Assembly (NCBI GenBank): GCA_017590115.1 | Contig: JAGGNK010003335.1 | Location: forward strand, 3,968,001-4,032,000 | Length of the DNA: 64,000 nucleotides | Direction: 5' to 3' | From: Montifringilla adamsi | Lineage: Eukaryota; Chordata; Aves; Passeriformes; Passeridae | Shown: piece by piece, positions 1 to 13,303 of the stretch | Position numbering within the stretch: the stretch's first letter is position 1 | Layout: each line of letters starts with the position of its first letter | Translations under genes and position numbers: made by a program | The notes under the pieces: generated by a model | Seen by the model: only the letters and a program-made list of their open reading frames with translations | Database searches by the model: none | What the model was told of the DNA's origin: nothing

Positions 1-3000
1 CACTTTTACAAAAATAGTGGGATTTTAGTAAAGTAATGGAGCTTGAACTAGGAAATAGGAATCAAAGTAAGGAGGAAAGGTTTACTCACATGTAGCTTTG
101 TGGTGTCTCTTCCACTACATCAACAAAAAATATAAATCACTGGGATGTGAAAGTGGAATATTTTTAAATACCAAATCCAATACAGGGCAATTCTCCTAAT
201 AGCCTTTTACTTTTTAAATGATGCTTCAATGATTTATGTGAAATGAAGTCTAGCTTCTTTGGAAAAAATCTTTAGTTTTTAATAAATTTGCTGAAATAAT
301 TGAACCTGAAAGAATTGAGCCAAACATTTAAACAATGCTCTCTATGTTTTTAGGGCTGCATTTGTTTGCTTCCAGTTTGGGTAACGTAATTTTCGGTCTT
401 ATTTACAAATGTACAAATTTTATTTTTGGAGATTGCTCATCACCTGAAAATGAGAAGTTTGAAGGTTTGCCACATTTTAGCTAGTGTTTTAATTGCTGAC
501 AAAAATAGTCTACATTTTTTATTTTTTCCTTTAATAAGCAAAGCTGAAAAACATGTATTTTTGGTAGAACTGAGGGTGTGGATAGAAAGTCTGTGTCATT
601 AGAAGATCTTTGATTATACTACAATGGATTTGCCTTGCTGTATTTTCCTGACATTGCACAGGAAGAAGGGCACTAGCTCTTCTTTTCTACAGTTTTTTTT
701 CCCCAATATAACTGGTCAGCTGTAAATGAAAACATACCTGGACTGTAAAACGAGCAATGAAAATGATCCCTAGATAGCTATTAAAAATTTGTCCTCTAGA
801 ATCTGTCTTGTTGTGATAAAGATGACAAAAGCAGAATCAATTGCAAGACCTTTCAGAAAAATGACAGATTTCAAAGATAATATGAATATATGGAGGGTGG
901 AGAAACTTTAAGTTAGAAAACATAATTTCTAGCACTTCCTTTTCATATCTGTGTAGGCAGGATTGGAGTGATGGCAGCTGTTGTCAAGCTTGCACACTAT
1001 AAGTGGCAATATGATCTCATGAAAATTAGTATGTTCTGTGACTTCTAAGACTTCTGCTTGTGGAGTCTTTGATCCTAAGCTGTAATTGCAATTAATTACT
1101 TATAAAGCTATAAATTTTTAATTACTGCTTTTTTAAAAAAATAATTCAGCACTTTTCTAATGAGATTCAAGGTGATGTCTATCACAACTTGCATAAAATT
1201 AATTCTGGGTAACTCAGTTGTATGACTGGGAAAATAACCTATAAAGAGGTGGTCTGATAAAATCCAAAATTAAACTTTAGGTATTGCCCTGATCAAAAAT
1301 GAAGCTTGTCAGCTCTTTTAGAGGCAAAGTGATCCATTAAAAGGGTGATAAATTTAGCAGTGGTTGACAGAGTAAATCACTTAGAGTGAGGGTAGCACCA
1401 AGAGTCTTCAGGGGCTTTATCAGCTGCTCATGGTCTATGATCCTTTTTTGACTCTTGCTTCTGGAGCAAGTAATGCCTTATAACATGTATATCCACATCA
1501 TCTGTATCAAAGATGTTGTGAAGCAACCAGCTAATTCCCACCTGCATGCATTTTTTTGTGAATACCTATGTAGGAAAAACAGAGAAGCGTGAGAAATGCT
1601 GCCTGATAAATCTTGACATGAGCAGTGGTCACAATGCTGTGACTGGGGTTATTTTCAGTATGTGTGGACTTTTTGATGTGTGATCCAAGAGTGCACTCCC
1701 ACTCAGCATCAGTACAATTCAGTTCAGACAGTTTCTCAGAGGACAGAAATGATAGAAACCCAGGATTTTTCCTGCCACTGCTTACAGGACAACACATGCA
1801 GAAGTCTGAGCACTTGATGGTGTTTGGTAGCAGTGATGCAATGTAGCAGTATTGGCATATGCCTTCTAGCTTTATCTATTTCAAGGACAAGTAAAAAGTA
1901 GCTGTATTTTATAATAGTAGTGTATTTTATACACCGCCATGGGTTCCACACTTAGCTTTCTACTGCCTGAATAATATCTAGACAACTGCCTCTCTGTCTG
2001 TGCCTGTGTCTCCATTGGAGTGATGTGTGTGCCCCAAACAGAAGAGAAAAAACAATATATGTGCAAAAATGGCAGTCTTCAGTTTTGAACAGGAGCAGAG
2101 GCAGGCACTCATAAAGTGGGCAGCTAAACATCACCACTGAGGCATCACTGTTTTTTGACATCTCTCTACCTCTCAAGAAGCCTCAGAGAGGTCACAGACA
2201 AATGATCAGCTTATTTCTTTGAAATAAACCAGAAGATGGAGATCTGGGGAGATGCCTAGAAGGAAGGTCTATTCAACAAATCTCATTAAAAAGTTTTGAC
2301 CCAAAGTACATTTTATGGACTAAAATATGTGGGGAAACAAAAAATAGTGTCAGATGCCTGTGACAGAACCTACTGGGACTTTGCAAAGATAGGAGATTTC
2401 AATCACGCCTTGTGATCTTTTTTGGACGTAAATTTGAGCAACTGACAAAAAATCTATTAGAATTTGGGATGTTGTGTCTCTCACTCAGACTAGGCGGAGT
2501 CAGATTAAGATTCAGCTTTGGGAGGTAATATTTATTAGACCCAGGGGGACCTGTGAGGAGAACCAGTAAAATAATTGGAAGAGAAGTTGCATCTATGTAA
2601 AATGGAGAGTAAATTCTACAAAGTGCAGATTTTAATGTTCTCCAAAAAGTTTCTGAGAACAGTGTTTTTCATGAAAGCTACAGTAATGATTGTTGCTTCA
2701 CACCAGTTAAAAGGATATTTTTTCATTGCTTCATTGGGATTTCTTGGGGGAATGATGGTTAAAAATTCCTCATAAGTTTGTACTGCTTTGCAAAAAGAAT
2801 GTGAGCTCTCCTGCCTGCATGGTACCATACCCTCAGGGTATGTTACTTCCTGTTATCTTATGAGGTGTATTCAACTAACTCTTCGTATTAAGGTGGGAAA
2901 ATAGATTATTTTTGAAGAAAGGACTGTTATCTTGGAGTTTCTGCTCCCTTTCCAGGGCAGCATTTAAAAATGGACGCAATTTTGTCTATGTTAACCAAAA

Positions 3001-5715
3001 TTTTGATTGTGTTAGTGACAGAGCAGTTAGTGAGTTAGATGTCACTGGTCAAGTGAGCTGTAGGAAGAAGCTCAGAGTACTCAGTGGCTTATATTTCAAT
3101 CATAAAAGCAAGTACAATAAATTAATGCAAGAGAAAAAAGGCCCATGTAAAAGTGGGCTGGGTAGCTTCATGTGGCCATTCTTGTAGTCAAAAACCTCCA
3201 CCTAAACAATATTCACATTATGGTGATGTTTTTAAGGAGATAAAGTAGGAATGACAAAAGTGCAGAATGAGTCAGAGCTATCCAATAAGAAAAGTGGAGG
3301 ATCCACCCTGGAGGGGAATGAGATTGGTTATGACTCAAGTGTCTGATACACTGAGCTTCTATTTAAGCTCTGATTTTAATAGGGGAAAACAATGACAAGA
3401 GGTTGAGCATTTAGGCTGCAGTCTGAAACCTACTGACCTTGGCAAAATTATGCTTATTAATTTGAATGCATACTGAATTAACCTTGTGATAAATAAACAT
3501 AAGGACCTAATAAAAGAACTGTATATCAAATGTAGCCTGTCAGCCTGGTGATATGCAAATGAAGAGGACAGGACCTATTTTATCAACTCACCATCTCTTT
3601 GTCACGCTTTTACTATTTAGATCCTTAGTTACTGGATATAATGAAGTAAATTTGTGCTTAACAAATGAATATTGATGAGGAAATGACTCATGGTTTTTAA
3701 CAATTCATAATAAAGAACATAAAGGAGGGTGCCTGATTTCATAAAGATATTACACAACCGTATGCCAAGGAATTCCTGATAATAAACCTCTCAGACATAG
3801 AGGAAACCCACCACCCGCTCTTGAGAGCTTCTAGTGCTTCCAGTGGCTTTCTCCCTGTGTTTTGACTGAAGTCTAAACTCTGAAATTTAGTTTCTTCCAG
3901 TTGTCTGGTTTTCAGCTTTGTGCAACTTCTGCTTGAAGAAAATAGAATAGTTAAATGTGATATTTGAGTTTAATAATAAAGGTGCTTTCCTTTTGGCTTC
4001 TTTAAAAGCAAGTTGTGTTGAAATCTTTCCTGCAACCTGAACACAGCAGGTGGTGAACAAGCTCTCTGTGTCAAAACCTCTTTACACAGAAACTCCATCT
4101 TCTCTTTCTGACACAAATACTGTAACCAGTGAAGGGTACTGAATTTTCTTGTTGTGATTTATGACAAAATGTATCTATTAACCATTGGGGAATGAGGAAC
4201 AGTGAGAAGCTTGTCATGAAATAAAAGGGGCAGCTGTGTAGCTTTTGGGATTTGGGTGTTTTTGGCCCAGTTAAAATCAGAGCTTAAATTAAAATTATGC
4301 TTGCTAATAGTAACATTGATGGTGTTTCCAATAACCACATACAGTCCTTTTTTTTTCTAACTCATCCTCTTTTCTCACTGCTCCCCTTTTTTTCCCTTCT
4401 CAGGAAACTGATTTTAAACTGATTTTGCTAAACAATCTATAGTTTAACAAATTCTTTAACCAGCAAGGAAGGGAAAAGGAAATTATTTCTTATAGAATCA
4501 GAATAGATGCCTCCATTTACATTAACCCATGACTATGAAAATCTTATTTCTGTTATTAACCATAAACTAAAATTTATAGGGAAAACCCCTGCACGTGGGC
4601 ACTCATCCATGGAGCAGGCTACTTCCTACCTGGCTCACAGCCAGACAACTTGAAAAAAGACTGCCTTAACTTGGCCCCCTGTCAAACCTCTTGCTTTATC
4701 AACCATTTTAAGATATATCTTCAAAGCACATTTAGTTTGCAAAGGGAACTGGTGTTGAATTTCTCTCTCTGGGCATTTCAAACCCACTGCCTTGTTCTAT
4801 GTGCTAATGTTTTCTATTGGTTATGACAATCATTATTGTTCAATGAAGTGCTGCATTTATTTGCTTAATGTTATTCCAAATCTTCTCTAAACAGCCCTGA
4901 ACGAGGCATGGCTGGCTCCCTGCCTGGAATGCTGACAAATACCAACGTTCATGGATGGTCAACAGAGCAATGAGCTATGCACCACCCTGTGTAGAACATA
5001 CAATATTTCTGAAAGACACAAGAACAAATATATTTCTCTTTCAGGTGGTCCAGAATGTGAATGAGGTTTTTTAGCTGGCAGTAGCAGAAATAGATTAATC
5101 AGTACACCAAATATGAGCTGCATTTTGTTTGAGCTTTGGGCAGGGGCAGAGCAGAACACAATGACTTGTTTTCTGACAGGAAACTCCTTTTGCACCTCAT
5201 AAATTAATCAGTCAGTTAAGGCTCACTGATAATGCACCAGATATATAGGGGGTCCTGTTATAAGTATTACACCTGCCCTACAGCACCCATGAATGGAAAT
5301 GGGTAAACTGCTGCTTAACCATTTATATAAAATTCTTCCTTACTCATGTGAAAATATTTCTCTGCTTCTTCATTGGGTTGACTGTTTTTGCAGTTGCAGC
5401 TCTAATTTGTATTCTACGGGGTAGTGATGGTGACTAAGAAATATTTCATTAGTATATTCCTTTCATGAATTTTCAGAAGTACCTGGGACTATAAAAATGG
5501 GTTATGAAGTACATAATTTAAACCAATAATATTCTCTGAGATGGTTAGTCATGGGAATTTCCTGTGTTTGTCCTGATCGAGTTATCACTTAAAAGAAATT
5601 AATATGAAGTTCCTATCTAAAGATTTTTTGTGGAGGAATAAAAAATGTGAAATAAATGAAAAAATAATCAGATTTGATGAGTTGGTATAGTTGGCATAAA
5701 CTGAAGCTTTGAGAT
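1..5715. other. Intergenic, no gene recognised
   Basis: AT-rich sequence downstream of GABRG2. Frames are all under 100 codons and look like chance. There is an 8-bp perfect inverted repeat around 2826..2842 (CATACCCT / AGGGTATG). No RNA gene or repeat family was recognised. Confidence 0.7.
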
Positions 5716-5837
5716 TAGAATGGTTTGGGTTGCAAGGGACCTTTAGGATCACCTAGTTACAAATTCCCTGCCATGGACTGGGACTCCTTCCACTAGATCA
5801 GATTGCTCCAAGCCCTGGCCATGAAAACCTCCAGGGG
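5716..5837 (-). mobile_element. CR1 LINE, 3'-end fragment
   Basis: The plus strand reads AGAATGGTTTGGGTTGCAAG, then CCTGCCATGGACTGGGACTCC, TTCCACTAGATCAGATTGCTCC and AACCTCCAGGGG. This is the reverse complement of the well-known 3' end of the avian CR1 LINE. The copy is about 120 bases, truncated on its 5' side as most CR1 copies are. It has a small deletion where family members read CATCCAACC, and several substitutions, so it is old. The terminal 8-base repeats of the element are not clear. Confidence 0.88.
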
Positions 5838-6255
5838 TCTCAGTTTCAACCAACAAGACACCAGAGCTCGATGCAGCTTAGAGCAGTCTTCTTGAAAGTA
5901 GACCTTCCTAAAAAGGCAGAGGAGGCAGCAAAAGGCACTGGCATGATCAGGTCAGAAGCCAACTTAATCCACCAAGCAGTGATGCAGTAAAGGCCTGGGT
6001 TTGCCAGGGGCAGAGGGCACTGAGCTGCACTCAGGGGTATTGGCTCAGGCTCAGAACCATGTGAGTGGCAGCACATGATTTCTAACACTAAATTCCCTGA
6101 CCTCTCAAGATGTCCAAGTTTAAACTAGCTTGCAGCATGTATTTTTTTTTAAAAGAAAGGTTCATTGCTATTATTATTATGTTTAGAAACACTGTATTGG
6201 CTTTGCTGCAGGCAATAGGTAGCAGGATATCAGCACTGTGACTCGAGAAAGTATT

Positions 6256-6315
6256 GTTAGCAGTCAGGTAGAGTAAATGATTGCTGTTAGCATTCAGCTG
6301 GAATAAATGATTACT
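6256..6315. repeat. 30-bp tandem duplication, two diverged copies
   Basis: Two adjacent 30-base copies beginning GTTAGCA and ending ATGATTGCT / ATGATTACT differ at five positions. This suggests an old local duplication. Confidence 0.75.
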
Positions 6316-9300
6316 GCCAAGAGACAGCTATACTGCAAGCTCTTCAGCTGTTCTGGTTCACTGTTACTGCTTAGGGTTGGAGAGCCTTCCAAAATCCTGC
6401 ATTCAGTCTTCCAGAGGAGTTAGCAGAATATGAGATTTCTTCTCTTCTTGGAGAGTGAAGGGGGGAAAAATAAGTCTGCGTTTTATGTTTGGCATAAGGA
6501 AAAAACTGTAGTAACTTCAGCCTGAGAAACAGTCCCTGCTCTAGATAGTTGCATTATAAAGCTGCTGTTACTTATATGTTGGTTAACCTCTCACCATCGT
6601 TTTCTCCTCTAAAGAAGAGACATGTTTGCTTGTGAGTTTTTCAATGTGGTACCAAATGCAATTGGCCACCTACAGACAGAATTCATTAATACAGAATTTT
6701 ATTTAATGTTGGAACAGCAGGAATTTACTGAAAATAACTGGGGGAAAAAACCAGTCTATTTTAACTCCTTTCACAGAAAATCTTCCTTTCAAAAGCTGCT
6801 ATGAATTTAGGAAAAGTGTAGGTCTCATGGTCATAGAATGGTGACCTATTTCTAAGAAAAAATACAAAACAACAAGTTAAATCATGCTACCATGAAACTA
6901 GAGAGTCACTTTGTGTTGTCTCTTTCATTGGGAACGAGGATTCCAATAAAGATTTCAGTGAACACACAAAATGTAATCACATGGTGCTTCCAGCTTTAGT
7001 CATGCAGGTAGAATGCACCGTCCTTTGCAAACTGGATTGTGGCCTCTCCGAATGTGCACCTTTAGCTTAGCTTGCAGCGTGGGATTTAAGGAAAGCTTGG
7101 ACAAGGGCAGAGGCTACTGAGAGTGGCAGTCTGCCAGAGGGGGGAAGATGGCTTTCTGTGGAGAATGAACCTGACTTGTCCAGCAGCGTCACCTGCCCAA
7201 ACAGTGTCCAGCTACTGCCCATGTCCTGCTGCTGCAGGACAGAGCCAGACCCAGAGCTGCTCCCCAGAGCTGGAGGGCTGGCTGCTGCCAGCAGCTGCCC
7301 ACGTGGCATCAGGAGCAATGGGATCCTGCTGGCAGCTGCAGGAGGAACAGGGAGCAATGCACTGCTCTTGATCTGTAACCATTCACAATCTAGGTCCTGT
7401 TTCCTCAGCTGTCTTTGAGCAGGCTGTGATCAAAAATCCTCAGCTGTGCAGGGCCTGGGAAGAACTGCAGGCAGACTTCTTGGAACAGGAGTGTACTTGA
7501 AAGATTATTTCAGGCTTGCAGGAGGCAAGATAGGAGAGAATAATGCAGGAAATCTTTAATAATGAAGCATATAAAAGCTTCAGTATATGATTTGGTCTGA
7601 CAAGAATGTGTCAAATTTGAGGATTTACCATTACCTCTAAGTGGCTTCATTTTTCTTTTCAACTCTACAAGAAAATAACAGTTAAATGGTGTACATGAAA
7701 AGGTAACTGTCAGTGTTCATGCTCATTTGACCTTCCTTACAAAATAAAATTATCCCTGTTACAGCTGGTGGTTTCAGTGCTATTACCCATATTAATTTCC
7801 TGGGTTTTTTCATAAAGGGATTTACTTTATTTGTACTTATATATTTTTGGCTGTAAAATAATTTTATTTTTTTAATACAATGAATGTGCTTTTAAAGAAT
7901 ATGTTAATATATATGGCTCCTTTCTGAAACTCTACAAGTATGAGAAGACTGAACATTTAGCTCTCCTTGTGCCAGCTCAAAACCAGGTACAATATCTAGA
8001 AAAAAGGGTTCAAAGACCTTTGTGAATGTACAAGATGTGTTAGACACTTTGTCTTTTTCCAGAAAGATCCTTGCCAGTTGAGATTTAATTTTAGGCCACC
8101 AGAAACAACCCTTGGTTTTTTATCCTAGCAGTCAAAGAAACCTCTAATGCAACCTGTGTGTGCTCTTCAATAGGTTTTGAGCCCGGCAATTGATATGCCG
8201 AGTATGTCCTAAGTTTGTAGCAAGTGGCAAGGGAAAGAGCTGCAGAATGGAAATGAGGAGAGGGTCAGAGGGAACACTGAACACTGCTTTGTACACTCAA
8301 ATGTAGGTAGAAACTTCTTTGCATGCTGAAGGCAAGACGTCATGTTTGTAATGCCTGAGAGACAGGAACTAAAACAATGCACACAAAAGTAGGATCGTGC
8401 ATAGAGTAAGGACTGTGCAGATCCTGGTACTTTTACTAAACTATTCAAATTCAAAAAAGGATGAGGGCAGATTCTTGACTCAGTGGAATGGCTCTGTCAG
8501 GAAAGGTTTTTGACTGAGGCTGGGATACCTGTGCCTTTGGAAAGGGACTCCCATTGATCACGGTTTGGAGGATTGTGTCTGTCTTTACTTTGCTCTGACT
8601 GACACTTCTTCCAGTATTTGTTTCCACTGCTGTTACTGCTGTATTGTTCACCTCTGGCTGGTTTCTGCCTTCTATACTGGCAAATATAGCTCAGTGTCTA
8701 TAAATGGGTGGTTTTCTTTGAAAAAATCAGGTCCTTAAAGCAGTCATCTTCTGGTGAGCATTTAAGGGGCAATCTGAGATCACATATCAGCACCTGCTGG
8801 TTGAAGATTCATTGTATCTTGTGATTCACTGTCTTACGTAATAGTATTTCAATCAATAGATATTTGAAAACATTTTAGTCTTTTATAAAGAAAAAAATTA
8901 TCCCCTTGAAAATGCCTTTAAATGGGCAAATTTAAATACTTTCTGGCCTATTATTCAGTGCACATTGTACAATAAGATATTACAAAGTAGTTAATGGTAG
9001 GTCCTTGTCATGAACTTGTGAAAAAGATCTTTAATAATTGTCCAGAATTCTTTCCTTCCTAGAGTATTTCCATATTCTTTTAACAAATATCCATGATCTG
9101 CAGTTTTCACTTTAGAAATACTGTAGGGTGGATTGCAAAGTTAAATCACAGGCACCTCAGTTTGTACTCTTGAGATATACTGTAACAGCCTTGAATCAGT
9201 ATTGTCTTCATTTTTCACTGTCTCATTGACAAATGTGTCCTTTTGATGTCTTGGTTAATTCTGAAGAATCTCAAGAATGAGGAGAGGAGGGACAGCTCCT

Positions 9301-10805
9301 GTTTCTAAACCATAATTTCTTTCCTATGAGGCAAAACTTCATTACATATTTGTTCCTCTTCTTTCACTCTAACCTTGACCTTTTCAACTAAGTGTTTAAT
9401 TCTGGATATGAATAATCTCACTATGTTCGCAATTTATGACCTTTTTGTAGTTTGTTACACAACTTTGAGAAAATTGACTTAAGGCTTTCTGAATACATAG
9501 TCCTTTGTGCAGGAGCCTACGGTTTGTTTTTCAAGGAAGCACTCTGATATTCTGTGACAATTCCCCTCTACTGAACACATTTGCAACAAGACCTTTTGAC
9601 TCCTTTGTCTGTCCTTGCTCCCAAAGGAATTCAGATTTTCAGCTGGAGAACTGGTGGCTTAACTTTACGGTTGTGTGTTTATTTCACTGGCGGCTCTTCA
9701 AGGAGCCAGTAATGCATTGCAAACTTTGTTAGCTTATGCAGGAAAGTATGTTTAGGAATAGGGATTTTAAAAATTATTATTTGATTTTTGAAGATCAGCT
9801 TCACAAGAAGAGTTTGTCTTGTGAAAATGTCCACAAGTTCCAATCTTTATTTGCTTTTAGTGCCTGGGATATTTGCAAATATTTCAGCTGTTTTATGATG
9901 CAATGACTCAGAAAAGGGTGTTCATTGGCTCCCGATGTGCATGGCTTCAGGTGCACCTGAACCACATTGTACTCATGTCTGCCAATATTGAATATTGGAA
10001 TGAAATTTGGTGCCCAGAATTCCTTCTTATAATCTAGCCTGCTGTTCCTGGCTTCCAGTATATCCACAGAATTAGCTTTCCTTTCATGTAATTCCTAGGA
10101 TATGTTTATGACCATTGTGTGAAATTTGTCCTTAATTTCTTTTTTTTTTTCCTGTCTTGATTGCTAAAAATTGTTACTTATGGAATTTTTTTAAAATTTT
10201 TGTTTTATGGGGTTTTTTCCCATTATTTATTAATTGAAAACCTCCACAAAACCACAGTTCAGGTGGGCATGAAAAACACACTGTGCATTCTTAATGGTTT
10301 GAGACATTTTCTGTTGGAATCCAAGTGTCCGTTTGTATGTGGGGTCTGACCAAGCTGGCATTGGCATTACTGGATGCAGTGGTTGAGTAATCAATCTTAG
10401 TTGTGATACAAACACAGAAGTATGTTAAGATCATGCTTATATGATGATGAATAGCAGAGCATAACTAATGAACCAGCATATTTAATTTCATCACTGTAAA
10501 AGGTATTTTAGAAAGCCTCTCCAGGCCCACAGTTGGCAATTTTCTCTTTATAATGTTTTATGCCTTTATTTTTTTCTGTTTTTAAAGGAATACTGTGTAG
10601 TATGATTAACTTGCCAATTTACATTTGCAGTGTTACAAAAAACTCTTAGTTGTTTGATTTGAGAGAGTACACCATGTCCTGTCAAATTTTGTTTCTTGGT
10701 CTGTAACCTTTATGGTTGCTTGTTACATGTGGTGAAGTAAGACATTTGACATAAAGGGCAGCCTAAAACAGGATGAATTTGACCTTATAAATTAATGAAT
10801 AGTAT

Positions 10806-10828
10806 ACAGATGCCAACGTGGCATCTGT
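10806..10828. repeat. 10-bp perfect hairpin with 3-nt loop
   Basis: ACAGATGCCA and TGGCATCTGT flank ACG. It is a tight perfect inverted repeat in intergenic DNA. No protein-binding site or RNA family was recognised. Confidence 0.65.
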
Positions 10829-12049
10829 GTGAAATTGTATTCCCAATTAAGAGATTGACTGTATTTTTATTTATATTCTTTCTATCTTTTCTTGTTAGAT
10901 AGATTTTTTTTTTTTTATTCTAGAAGTTCTTGACAGAGAACAAGGATGAAGTCTGCTTGCAAACAAGGAGGAACACAAGTTGCAATGGCTACTGACTCAC
11001 CTAAATTGTCAAATGCTGAGATGCAACATTGATAGTACTTTTGAAAATGTCAACTTTGTATTGATGAGAAAATGTAGCAGCAGTAACTGTGCTGTCCTGG
11101 TATGGAGAGCATAATCTGTGAGTGACACGTTTCTGTTTTCCCCTGTGCACATCATGAAATATTCTAAAGCATCTAGCAGTTCTAAATGAGGAAATTTTTT
11201 AAAATTCAAGATGAAATACAGTGGGCAGGAAGCCTTCAACACTCTCATAAAAATTTCCTCTTAATAATCATCTTGGACACAAACTTACTACCAGGCATAT
11301 TCCATTAAGACAAACTGTATGCTCCAGAGTGAGATTTTTAGAGTGACAAAGTTCAGTCCATTACTGAGAAAATGAGAACTTGGCCCTGCAATCAAATCAA
11401 AATGTGCTGACTGTAGCACTGGCCCCCAGATTTAGAGAAAGACTTTTAAAAAAATTAAAAGAAGTTTTTAAAGTAGTTTTATTGCATGCTTGTAGAAGGT
11501 ATGCCTAGGAATATTTGCGCACTTCAAATTAGATGATTTATTTTATTTCTCAAGTGTGAGTTGTTTTTAATTTTAATTTGATTGTGAAGTGTTTGAATTT
11601 AACCTGCTTATAACACAGAAGAGTCCTAAAGGCGAGACTTACAGCAAGGTGAATTTCCAATTTCTGATGTCTATGGATACTGCATGAAACAGATTTAGAC
11701 CAACTCCATTCCATCTGTACCATCACAGGATAAAGAATGATGGATGTAGAAGCTAAATGAGAAATTACATAAACATAATCTTTTAAGTTGTGTTCATGTA
11801 AGGTGCTAGGGAAGAAAATGAATCTTCTGAATCTTCATAAAGATTAAAAGGAAAATAAAGCCTTAAAGCTTGTGATGTCAAAAATAAATTTCACCACTGT
11901 ATAAGGCAGCTGAGAAAGAGAAGGGAGATGTGATATGGCAGTGAGAGCTGTTCTGTTAGGGAGCTAATTATATATATCAATAGACAAATCCTTACTCTTA
12001 AAAAGAGGAGGAACTGAATTTTATTTTTAAACAACAGTTTAAAAAACTG

Positions 12050-12155
12050 TTTTATATATTATATGTTAAACTATATTATTTATTTTAAATTATATATATT
12101 ATATTGTATTATATATTAAACTATATATTATATTATATATTTAAAAATTATATTT
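12050..12155. repeat. AT-rich low-complexity stretch
   Basis: About 100 bases of TATAT/TATTA words with TTAAACTATAT repeated. It is simple-sequence DNA and is likely polymorphic in length. Confidence 0.8.
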
Positions 12156-13052
12156 GTCTAGAATAAAATTCTAATTTCCTCACAGAAATAATGATCTGGA
12201 ACATACATGGCTGCTAACTGCACAGTAGAGTTTTCATGTGACAGAAATAATGCAAAACAGGCATGATCCTGACCAAGCAGGATTTATGGCTGTGAAGGTC
12301 AACAAATGTTGTAATAGTTTCTTTCTCATTTGAAGTTTATTGTGCTTATCTAGATTTCTCTGCCTTTCACATGGATTATAAATGGTAGTGTACCGATGTT
12401 CTCACAAGTGTTTGTGCGCATTACCTCTTAAGTTATTTTAGTGTTGCTAATAGAGGTGTAAATCTATTACAAGATCAGTATTGAAGATTCTAGAATTTCC
12501 TTCCTCATCAGTCCCAGTACAGATTAAGTTATTCTTTTTACAGACAGCAGGAAGACCAGGAGGGCAAAACATGCATTGATTTGTTTGAGAGTGTTTTATG
12601 TTTGCAATTGATAATCTTGTTGGCAGCCAGGATTCTCCCAGGCAATCACAGCCTCTAGTTTAGTTGCCCTAAGCCGTTCAGTTAAAGAAAGCCAAGATCA
12701 AATGACTTATCTGACTGATTAATCAAAATATGAATTTACATATAAAATAACCTGCAAGAGGCTGTTTCTATAAGCAAGAAGCACCCAGATATTGTAACTC
12801 AGGGCATCACTGGGATCTGACAATGGCAATTGATTTGCATATTGTTAGATCATGAGATTTTCCAACCCCATAAAGTTAATCTGGCATGTCCAGATATTAT
12901 CTACTTATCTTCACAGTGGCTTTGTTTTGCACCCTCAGAAAGCATCTAAGGAAGTGTAGGATATTCTGATTTCCTTCTTTTGGCAAATTACTTTGTCTGC
13001 TGAAACTGTTTTTCTGCATCACTGGCCCTTGTGGATCAGAAGGAGTGTGGAT

Positions 13053-13303
13053 TGTTGCAGTGGCTTTGGCTAGGATGGAGGAAATTTTAACTGCGTTTTG
13101 GATTTGTGCTGAAAACAGTGTTGCTAGCACAGGGATGTTTTAGATCCTGCTGTGCAGTTCCTGCACAGCATCGGGGCTTTTTCTCCACTTCACCCACTGA
13201 GTTTTTCACTTTTACCCTCCCAGTGGTCTCCCCTGTCCCACTGGGAGAGGATGAAGTAGGGGCTGTGTGGTCCTCGGCTGCTGGCTGGGGTGAAGCTGTA
13301 ACA
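13053..13303 (+). mobile_element. Internally deleted avian LTR (same type as 43965..44554)
   Basis: The copy begins TGTTGCAGTGGCTTTGGCTA and continues with TTTTGGATTTGTGCTGAAAA and CACAGGGATGTTTTAG, which fit the 5' half of this LTR type. It then jumps to GAGTTTTTCACTTTTACCC, CCTGTCCCACTGGGAGAGGA and GCTGGCTGGGGTGAAGC, ending TAACA, which fit the 3' end. The middle of the LTR, including the promoter part, is missing. It is about 250 bases against 590 for the other copy. No internal retroviral sequence is present. It explains most of the frames in this GC-richer patch. Confidence 0.75.

Larger units (their letters stand above)
5838..13052. other. Intergenic, no gene recognised
   Basis: Mostly AT-rich. 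A GC-richer patch near 7120..7420 gives overlapping frames on both strands but shows no codon pattern or splice context that I can defend. It also holds a 30-bp tandem duplication, a 10-bp hairpin and an AT-rich stretch, listed separately. Confidence 0.65.

Noticed and set aside
7067..7418. GC-richer patch with three overlapping frames on both strands
   Set aside because: It could be taken for an exon or CpG island, but CpG is scarce, the frames compete, and no protein family is recognised.
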